64,000 nucleotides of DNA, from NCBI GenBank assembly GCA_949128115.1, contig OX421963.1, positions 87,677,602 to 87,741,601 on the forward strand, read 5' to 3'. The notes under the pieces were generated by a model. That model made no database searches. It saw only the letters and a program-made list of their open reading frames with translations, and had not been told where the DNA came from. The position numbers were made by a program, and so were the translations under genes. Positions 55,901-64,000 of the stretch are shown piece after piece (the stretch's first letter is position 1; each line of letters opens with the position of its first letter). This stretch comes from Anaspis maculata (lineage: Eukaryota > Arthropoda > Insecta > Coleoptera > Scraptiidae).

Positions 55901-58900
55901 TTATCAAATGCTACAAAGACAGACGTTAGTGCAGTAAAGATGGTCAAAAAAGACCCCAAACCTTGAAAAAATTAATTCATGAAATTTTATAGCAGATATC
56001 GATTCAGAATTTTGTCCTCTACCACATACTCAAAATCCCCGAAAATCCCATTTGAGCATACTTCTTGCGGCGCTGTCAAAGTGTATCATATTTGCTGCAA
56101 CTAGTCCGAAAATTGTATTCTCGTTTTTGTCACACTAGAGCTACATTGTTGGCTCAGAGCCGTTGGTATACACTGCAGGGCATGACCAGACCTTCGTTTG
56201 AACATGTAACTCGTATTTCCCGGAAAAAAAAACACGGAAGTCGCTTTAGTTCCCCATTTTAACAGTATTGATTAGTAGTACAGGCCAGTTAGAATAACAA
56301 CTGGCTTAACCTGGAAATTTCAAATAACAAGCTGAAATTTTGGAGATATGTTCAGGAAGCTACTGTGAACAAACCCTGAAAAGTCCCAAAAAATCCCACT
56401 TGGGCAAACGCCGCCATCTTGATTCTAACATGATCTCAACCTTTTTTTCTGTTTTTACAGTTTTATTTCAATTTTTCGTTACAACTAAACTGAGTATACA
56501 TATTATAATCAGATAGGGTAAAAAGATTCCTCTATATCCCATACACTTTCTATTTTCAGTAGGTAGAATGACTTTTTGGAGCAAAAATAGAGTGATAAGC
56601 TGGAGCGCTGGGAAAATACGGCCGATGGCCGCTGATGAATAGTTTCGCTCCAAAACTTTGCAGGTGCCATCAGCTGAAGCTCCCCAGCTTGTCACTTTAT
56701 TCCTGCTCCAAAAAGTCATTCTACAGAAAATAGAAAGTGTATATGGGATATAGCTGATACGCCGGCGCCTCGCAACGGGAGAATCCGCATAGTGATGCGT
56801 ATACTCCTCTCCATCTTCATATAGGTGATATTTGTCATCTTTGTCTACCTACACCGACCTTTTGCTGCAGCCATGGCCAGTGCAGAAGCCACAATCATTA
56901 TCAAAGTGCAGTGGCTTATTATTATGGGCCAATTATGGCCCTGGTTCTTGATTCGATGTTTTAGGCTTGTATTTCCACTCCCATACTTTGATAATTCACT
57001 GATTTACTTGAAAATTAAATTTTTATGGAAAAGACCAGGTTTTTTTTCAGAATATTCCAGGAACGCTTCAGTACATCTGAAATGGTTTGATGGAGCTTCA
57101 TGAGCATGAACAGCAGGCTATGTTTACGCGACTCCACCTCTTTCGGTTCATGAGTTACATTTGTTTTCTTCTTCCTTTTTCTTTTCCCGCCTGTATTCAC
57201 AGCTGCATGTCTGTCGCCGATGGCGCTACACTTCTGGCTTATGGTCCATGGTTATGGTCCATACAACAACTATATGCCAAGTGGCATGTTTTAACGATGA
57301 AATACAGGGTGCTTTCGCCTAACATCCGGACTATTATAACAAGATCTCCATTTTTTATATTTTGTCATTTTTTTGTGTTGACATTGTGATTTTAAGTTGA
57401 ATTAATGATTTATAAATTTTAGGTTACGCTTATCCACTCTTAAAAACCTCTGGAGAAGCAGAAATTTATGAAAGAGCGAGTCGCTGTGATGTTTTATTGA
57501 TGAACAGGCGACTAAATACAAAAAAAAAGAAAGTAGGATGAAAAATCAAGATATCGGCGTTTGCCCAAATGGGATTTCTTGGGACTTTTGAGGGTTTGTT
57601 TCTACTGAGTCTATGAAGATCCCCTTCAAATTTCAGCTCGTTATTTGAAATTTCCGGGTAGATATCTAAATGGCCTGTACTATAGAGATAATCCGAGGGT
57701 TAGTGACCAAGTTTATTAAAATCTGTTTGATTTGCGATAGAGGCATGAAATTTGGTATTAGTGGTTTCCATGGTCTTCTTTTCAAATGTAAACACGACGC
57801 CTCGTCATATTTTGGTTAGGGGGGCCCAAGGACCCCTTGAAAATTTGAAGTTGCTGAAACTCCTACAAACCACCGGTAAATATTGTCACACATTTCAAAA
57901 AGTAATCATTTGACTCAACACCAAATCTTGACAAAAGACACAACAGTTGTCGCCAAGTACGCATTGTTCCACGTGTTAGAAAAAAATCATCGGAGTGTCA
58001 AAAAAAAACACAGTTTTTAATGATTTTTTCATCTAAAAAAAATGTTAATTGATCTGCTGTGTATCATTATTCACGAATTTGTATTTGCCGAAGCAATTCA
58101 TGAATTCTGTTTTTTGATATTGTCATTCTAGGAATGACAGCTACTGAAGAAATAAGCCAATCTAAGTGTGAAGTTCAACAGCGTTTTTTTATTGTTTCCA
58201 ATCAATATGATCGACAATTTCTGAATGGATGGATAGCTGGAACTGTTCTGTAACTTAATTTCTTTTGACTACACGCGGAACCAAGCGCAAAAGCCTAAAA
58301 AAAATGTTTTTCACGTCGCCCACCATCATAAAATTTGTGCCCCTAGGTTCTGTTGAAAATATTTCTATACCGTGTATTCACTCGAACTCAGTGCTTTGAA
58401 ATATTTCACGCCTCAATATTGATGCCTTCTACTTGACAACTGCAGATCGTATTGACGTGTGTCCATACTCATTAGTCGGTATTTGCTGTTGTTTCGCCAA
58501 AGTAGCATTAAATTTGGTGCAATTCTAACAGAGACAGGTGGCGGTTAAAAATAGTATATTATATACCAAGGTTGAGAAAGTATCATTATAGCTGAAGCGC
58601 CAGTTTAGATCCCGAAGCGCAGCTGAGGGATATAAGACGCTGAAGCTCTAATAATTTTCTCGACCGTGGTTTATATAGAATTTTTTTTACTACTTCGAAA
58701 TAGCCATCCTAGAGGAACAGGTTATTAATGATAAAGTAAAAATGTGTTAAGTGTCAAAGCCAAAGTAAACAATTAAATAATAATAACAATTAAAACAAAG
58801 TTGGTTAGAGACAAGGTATGTATTATTTTGGTTTATTGTTGAGAATTTTAAATTTTTGTAGGACTATAAAGAAAAGGGAGTAACATTGATGAATTGAAAT

Positions 58901-61900
58901 GGATTAGGTCATTCAAACAAAGATTGGGCAATTTTAAATATAACTTCCTTATTTCTAACTCCTCAAGATTGTTACATAAAATTTGATCGTCTGTTGTATG
59001 TAATACTTTGTTGAAAAGGGTTTGATCTATGTGATGGGATGAGAGTCATAAATGAGAAGTGAATGCTGAATTATTGTCAAAATTCAAAGTATTTAGAGGT
59101 CGCAGGTGTTCTTCAATTTGTACCTACATTAAAATTTCGATGAGTTCGGCCAACATAGAATTTTTCACAGCTACATGTCAATTTGTAAACGCTTTTTCAA
59201 AAATCGGAATGAATGTTTTATTTTTTTTAATTGATGATTTCAAAGGATGAGGTATCGAAAAAGAAATTTTGATATTCTGACTTCTTGATAGTTTCGAGAT
59301 TTTTTCGGAAATATTTGAAAAATATGGTAAAGAAATATATGTAATTGTCGAATCTTCTTGAGAAGAATTCGATGATGTGACTTGATTCATTTGAAATTTG
59401 TGGAGTATTTTCTGATATAAGGAATTAATTAACTTCAGGGGATAGTAATTGTTCACTGCGATTTGTTTGATCAGATTAAATTCTGTATTGAAATTTATAT
59501 CATCCATTGGAATAAAAAATAAACGGTGAAAACTTGATGGAAAAATGCTAGTTTGTGCGACATGGGATGAGATGAAAGAAATGGAATAATAGAATCTGTC
59601 GTAGAAGTTGGTTTATGATAAATTTCGAAAGAAAATTTATTGTTTATAATGGAAATAGATAGATCAAGATTGGAAATGTTGTTGTCTATGCTGAGTTCAA
59701 CTGTAAATTTTTAATTTGGATGAACATTATTCAAGAAATCTAGGAACATTCCAACTTCATTTTCAGTTTCATTGAATAAAACTAAGATGTCATCAACATA
59801 GCGAAACCAGTTGAGTATATGACGTGAAAATAAAATATTTGTTGAGATATTTTCCTCTTCGAGAGAATTTAGAAAAACTTCAGCTAAAAATGGGGAAAGT
59901 GGGGATCCCATACCTAGTCCAGTTTTTTATCTATAAATTATATTGTTAAAATTGAAGAAATTTTGTTTAACAGCAGTCTCTAAAAGAGAAAACAAGCTAT
60001 TTGAATAATTGTCTGGAAGAGAGGAATTGAATAGCATATTTTTTATTAAAAGGAGACATTCTGCAATTGGAACGGATGGGAATAAATTTGTGACATCAAA
60101 GGAAATCAAAAATGAATTTGGTGGTGGAACAATGTTTTTAATTTTGTTGATCAACTCGGTTGTGTTTTTGACACTAAAATTTGGTTTCAAATTTAAAATA
60201 ACTGGTAAAATTTTACTAAGGAATTTTGCTAATTTATAGACAGGGAATTTATAAAAGAAACAACGGGTCTTATCGGATTGTTTGGTTTGTGAATTTTTGG
60301 AAGAGCATAATAATTGAGGAATTCGAGGATTAGTTAACATCAATGAATGTGAAGAATATTTAAAATGTTTATTGACTTCTGAATTGATTTTGATATTGTT
60401 CCTAATTGAATTATTGAATAGATTAATAGAATTCTTTTTCAAAATTTCAAAATCTGGAGAATTTAAAAAAGTATCTGTTTTTTTTTTATGTAAGTATTTT
60501 TATCTAAAATAACAACACAATTTCCTTTGTCCGCTTTACTAATTATGATGTTATCATTCAAAATAGAGTTTTATATTGGTTTGATTTCTAAAATAATTTT
60601 TTTAACATTATTTGGAATTGATGGAGGTGAATAAGATGAGAGAAAGTGACTGACTGATTGTAGAAGAGGTGGATTTTGAACATTTTTCACAATTTAAAAA
60701 AAAAATTCTGTTGAAGCTATCAAAACATCTTTATCTTAAGGAGTTAGTGGAACAGGAGGATTATATTTTAAACCAAAATCTAAAGTTTTAACTGAGAATG
60801 TGTGAAATTTTTGGATGATAAATTCAAAACTCTTTGGTGTTTGAAATCGGAAAAATAATTTGGCGTGAAATGGTTGTTCGATAAACTTTTTGATATCAAA
60901 TTATTGAGTTTGTTGTTGAGTCTTTTGAAATTTAAGTCACCAAAATATTCAACCTTGTCTCTTACCTTACAATCAAAAGAATCAAAAATAGCAGGGTGTA
61001 AAAAGGAAGATATATCTCTGTGGATGATCCATAAAAATGTCCGTTGTTGATCTCGTTGTTGGTACCAGTGCTTCATTTCGTGTCTTTTGTCCATGTCTTT
61101 TCGGCCGACTGAATACTTTGAATTTTGACAATAATTCAGCATTCACTTCTCATTTATCACTCTCATCCCATCACATAGATCAAACCCTTTTCAAAAAAGT
61201 ATTACATACAACAGACGATAAAATTTTATGTTACTATCTCGAGGAGTTAGAAATAAGAAAGTTATATTCAAAATTCCCCAATATTTGTTTGAACGACCAA
61301 ATCCGTTTTAATTCATCAATCTTACTCCCATTTCTTTATCCTCCTACAAAAATTCAAAATTCTCAACAATAAACCAAAATAATACATACCTTGTCTCTAA
61401 CCAAATTTGTTCTAAGTGTTATTATCATTTTATTGTTTACTTTGACTTTGACACTTTACACATTTTACATCTTTACTGCTTTGAAGATGGCCCTTTACCC
61501 CGAATTGTGAGGCCGAAACGCGTCAGCAAAATATATTTATACAATTTACGTGGAGAGACAGATTATTTATACAACTTTATTTACACTTGGTTACCACTGG
61601 TGATTGCAGATTAAGCAAGTTACGTGTTTTCTTTTTGCGGGAAATAGGATGTCAATGGTTCAGATGACGTTCTGGTCATGCCTTGGAGTATATACCAACA
61701 GCTCTGAGCTAACAATATAGCTGTAATGTGACAAAAGCGAGGATACAATAATTTTCGGGCTTGTTGCAGCAAACATGATATACTTCATAGACAGCGCCGC
61801 AAGAAAAATGCTAGAGTGGGATTTTCGGGGATTTTAAGTACATGGTAGAAGATGAAATTCTGAATCAATAACAGCTTTAAAATTTCATGAAATAATTATT

Positions 61901-64000
61901 TTAACCCCAAAACCCATCTTGACTGCACTAGGTGGGCCTTGGTAAATAGAAAATGTCCTTTATTTTTTAAATAAACCCATAATGCTATTTTATCTTTAAA
62001 TTTCTTGAAGTTTCAAGCATGTTTCAAATTTAGAATATTGCTATTGCCAAAGAAGCAAGTGGGTTCAAAATAATTATCAATATCTATTGAATAAATGGTA
62101 TGGCAATTTTATTGCAATCGAATCATGCTGAAATTAACCAATCAAAGGTACTGAAACTGTCCGGAAATTGTTAGTCAACTCTGCTGTCAACAAAAATCGC
62201 TGAAAGCGACAAACCGGTTGTTGCAACAAACGCAAATAGAGGATTGCGGTATGCAACCAGATATACACTTGGCATATTTTTTGGGAGTGCGACAAAGGAA
62301 ACTCCTGGAGTGGTGGTTGTATAATGCCAATGGCTTAGTGAGAGTATTTGAAGTAGTTCTGACTGTTGCGACAGAAACCAGTATCGATGTTGGCGGCTGT
62401 ACTTTCACAAAAGGATTCAGCGAATGTAAATTGGTGGAAATCAAAATGTTGCAGATCTTCCCATCATTTCTTTGTGGGTAAGACTTAAAAAAAAATCAGC
62501 TTCTGTGATCTGCCAAGAAAGTAATTTTTTATGTGGAAAGGCAACAAACGCCGTTGATGTTTACGATAGGTTTATGTTTGATTTACAAGAAATAAAATTA
62601 TACTGATGAGCGGTTCTAGTATTTCAGCTTGCAGGAGCCCCCCGAGCCTCCTTCCAGTCTAAATTCAGCGTCACTTCACCTTTCATCTGAGAAAGGGCTT
62701 AGGACACGTTTGTGAAGTCTCAATAAAATACACACGGGTTCGGTTATACCAGATTTATTGCACGGACCGGAGTAAGGGTACTTGCGGCAGCTAGAAGATG
62801 CAGAAGACAAAGAGGCCGAGCGGTAATGAGTTGGCGCTTTCATGGACTACCGCACTGGTGGGGTGCGCGCGCTGGTGGTGCACGCATGGTGCTGCTGCAA
62901 GGAGTTCATTCTGAGTGTGTATACTGAATTTCATGCTTTCATTACTATTTGCAAGGTTCATTTACCTAATGTCCTCACTAAAGAGGTATTAAGGCATATA
63001 GACTAGATCTGAAAGAGAACTATATTCTAGATAGATTGGCGTTGGGTTGGAGACACTGAAATAGAGAAATAGAGAAATGGTGCTTGGGGGGGCGAAAGAA
63101 GCACAAAGAGATTCCTCGCATCGGGTCTCTGGGTCAGGGATAGTTTCGCCTGAGAGGTGAAAAAATGAGGTTCGGGATACGTGGAAAATTACAACGCATT
63201 CAGGTATTTCTACGAGAACATTGAGATGCTGTATAATTTTTCCAGGACATTTTCGTTTCATTTTCTTTCTTTGGTAGAAACGGTCGATTTTCGGCAAGAA
63301 TTTCTTGGTTAATCCCAAAAACCCAACAGCTTTAGCGGAGAGACACGACCAGTAGGGACAATGTCCTGTATCGACCACAGTGCAAAGCACTTCAAGAAAC
63401 ACTAACGATTCTTCGCGTATTCGTCGAGAATATTCACTTACGCGTGCATGAAGCCGCGACACGGTGACAAGTGTCAAATTAAAGATAGCACCCATGTAGA
63501 CAAATAGCAGCCATGACGCTACCGCCAAGTTAGAAATATACCATTCGTCCACAACACATTTTTTTCCATAGCTCAATTTAATTTAAAAAAAAAACGTGAA
63601 ATTTTGGTCAAATTCAAATAACTGGAACTGAAGCCGAAATACGAGATGTCTTCAGTGTTGGTTGTATGAAAAATCTCAGCCAACGTACGAAATTTTGCTA
63701 CCGGATGTGCAACTATGTAAGACTCAGCCAGTAAGTCTTTACGGATTTGTGTCACAATTCACCGCCTCAGGCTATTCAACTGTGGATGAAAATATTTAAA
63801 TCAAGCGTATACCCACCAAGTTTAGGCAAAGGATATGTGAGTTGTGTGTAATTATTGAAGAAATCCAATGATCTATTGACGAACGATAGTGCCTTGGCGT
63901 TATTCTCATTGCTGGCGTTGAAAGAATAAACCCGGATAGGTACACTGCCGCCTGGATTCGAAAGAATATGCTCTCCGTAGGAATATTTGTTAATCGAGAA
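52991..64000 (-). CDS. Aminopeptidase N-like (M1 metallopeptidase), 3' nine exons, open
   Basis: Exons on the minus strand: beyond 64000 to 63817, 54884-54723, 54656-54562, 54491-54357, 54235-53949, 53890-53808, 53747-53365, 53259-53199 and 53142-52991. All phases agree and give 513 residues without a stop in the window; exon lengths from the second onward equal those of the pseudogene at 23169-37136. Motifs: zinc-binding HEVAHSWFGNL, WWDDIWLPEGLAV with the third ligand Glu, catalytic-tyrosine segment NITYLKGAAILRM, and an ERAP1-type C-terminal domain (WITFNYKETGFYRI). The usual GAMEN exopeptidase loop reads TATEN, followed by WGL. The product ends with a charged tail, with no GPI or membrane signal evident. 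As an M1 enzyme it should remove N-terminal amino acids from peptides, probably secreted or at the cell surface. The intron 63816-54885 has grown to 8.9 kb through insertions. Confidence 0.88.
55004..55625. mobile_element. hAT-like MITE, perfect 8-bp target duplication
   Basis: The ends CAGTGGTCGAAATG and CATTTCGACCACTG are inverted. The octamer CGAAAGGT is at 54996-55003 and 55626-55633. The left part has three diverged units containing CGTTCCGTTTCGTGA. 622 bp, no transposase, in the large intron of the second aminopeptidase. Confidence 0.88.
55626..55964. other. Short GGCTCGGGT repeat and unassigned open frame
   Basis: 55650-55680 holds three GGCTCGGGT units. The minus strand is open for 104 codons (55645-55959) from a Met-Gly start, but with no recognisable domain or paralogue. 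It could be intron noise. Confidence 0.3.
56276..57682. mobile_element. Foldback nested in the large intron
   Basis: TAGTACAGGCCA on the left mirrors TGGCCTGTACTA on the right. AAATCCCACTTGGGCAAACG (56391) mirrors CGTTTGCCCAAATGGGATTT (57558). A smaller palindrome is at 56531-56752. The stretch 57300-57340 shows a TACAGGGTGCTTTCG/AACATCCGGACTA end like that of the foldback at 1515-3682. Confidence 0.7.
56531..56752. mobile_element. Compact 222-bp palindromic MITE
   Basis: TATATCCCATACACTTTCTA on the left mirrors TAGAAAGTGTATATGGGATA on the right. GAATGACTTTTTGGAGC mirrors GCTCCAAAAAGTCATTC. Almost the whole element folds back on itself with a GC-richer loop near 56640. Confidence 0.8.
57683..58739. 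other. Intron DNA without recognised feature
   Basis: AT-rich sequence with short open frames only. An imperfect inverted pair (GCTGAAGCGCCAG and CGCTGAAGCTCTA, 58590-58650) is all I could see. Confidence 0.35.
58740..61465 (-). pseudogene. Penelope-like retroelement (reverse transcriptase plus GIY-YIG remnant)
   Basis: The minus strand shows the N-terminal region (61142-60780) and reverse transcriptase with SFDVTNLFPSVP (about 60090). GMGSPLSPFLAEVFLNSLEE (59914) and the catalytic RYVDDILVL follow. Downstream, KFYVGRTHRNF (about 59165) with EEHLRPLNT and SAFTSHL resembles a GIY-YIG endonuclease. Several stops and frameshifts (for example between 59927 and 59911) make it inactive. The terminal regions 58740-59090 and 61115-61465 are inverted copies of each other, as seen with the terminal repeats of many Penelope elements. 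Confidence 0.85.
61478..61527 (+). ncRNA. Hammerhead-like ribozyme core at a Penelope-like element edge
   Basis: The order is GCT, TTGAAGA, TGGCC, loop, GGCC, GAAA, CGCG, TC, AGC. That is stem I of three or four pairs, the first core box with C changed to T (CTGANGA expected), stem II, GAAA, the self-complementary CGCG stem III and the cleavage triplet. Penelope-like elements are known to carry such hammerheads. The C-to-T change suggests loss of activity. Confidence 0.5.
61906..62988. other. Intron DNA, partly rearranged
   Basis: 62640-62890 is GC-richer and resembles a retroelement end (AATAAA at 62726) without assignable domains. 62905-62960 is the reverse complement of aminopeptidase intron sequence present at 33670-33710, so part of this intron has been inverted. 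Confidence 0.4.
62989..63576 (-). other. 195-codon open frame, unassigned
   Basis: The minus frame starts MSYGKKCVVDEWYISNL and has one hydrophobic segment (about residues 17-40, AVASWLLFVYMGAIFNLTLV). No family is recognised. It lies inside the large intron of the aminopeptidase gene on the same strand. A GTAAGT donor-like site occurs after about 45 codons, so a small nested exon is possible, but chance is as likely. Confidence 0.25.

Larger units (their letters stand above)
55965..61905. mobile_element. Outer inverted repeat pair framing nested elements
   Basis: 55965-56230 is mirrored by about 61650-61905. Shared strings include GTCACACTAGAGCTACATTG against its mirror at about 61720, and GGCGCTGTC against GACAGCGCC. 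Between them lie another foldback and a Penelope-like element, so this is probably one large foldback that received later insertions. Confidence 0.65.

Noticed and set aside
62218..62481. 87-codon plus ORF in the large intron
   Set aside because: No motif, no splice signals in agreement, and an equally long minus-strand ORF overlaps it.

Overview
The window is nuclear DNA of an animal, almost certainly an insect. It is AT-rich, its genes are split by short GT-AG introns, and it is dominated by transposable elements. Repeated GTAGGTACCTAC-type strings, a tandem pair of M1 aminopeptidase genes, small signal-peptide genes and many CAGGGTG-ended elements fit a hemipteran such as an aphid, scale or whitefly relative. 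The sequence alone does not prove the species. No prokaryotic operon, CRISPR array or rRNA gene is visible.

Layout. From 0.8 to 4.2 kb lies a TIR element carrying a 2.2 kb foldback. From 4.2 to 14.4 kb lies a tandem segmental duplication. Each copy holds a minus-strand gene for a small secreted protein with the same three-exon design: signal-peptide exon, 42-nt microexon, terminal exon, all joined in phase 1. Each copy also has a conserved TATA box. At 15.3 kb is an unrelated plus-strand signal-peptide gene start. Then come a tandem pair of 1.4 kb units each built round a foldback (16.2-19.1 kb), a minus-strand signal-peptide fragment cut by that element, a small TIR element filled with a minisatellite, and a decayed LINE (20.8-23.0 kb).

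From 23.2 to 37.1 kb (minus) lies a complete but dead aminopeptidase N-like gene. All twelve exons can be traced in phase, but it has in-frame stops, a pogo-like transposon inside an exon and a duplicated exon. Its introns are swollen by foldbacks, one of which carries 21-bp minisatellite arrays like Drosophila FB elements. From 37.1 to 41.6 kb lie a MITE, a gypsy integrase scrap and a 2.2 kb foldback.

From 41.65 to 52.83 kb lies a mariner-like foldback (TA target site) into which a young Ty3/gypsy element has jumped (43136-51850). That element has 1459-bp LTRs, a GCAA target duplication, gag, pol in the -1 frame, and one frameshift inside pol. From 52.99 kb to beyond the right edge lies the second aminopeptidase gene (minus). 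Its nine visible exons are open and in phase. One of its introns has grown to 8.9 kb with a hAT-type MITE, nested foldbacks and a Penelope-like element whose edge carries a hammerhead-like ribozyme core.

The genes do not form a pathway. The two aminopeptidase copies act as a natural control: the intact one supplies empty sites that date and delimit insertions in the dead one. The two small secreted-protein genes do the same for their own segment. These two small genes are the best candidate for something undescribed.
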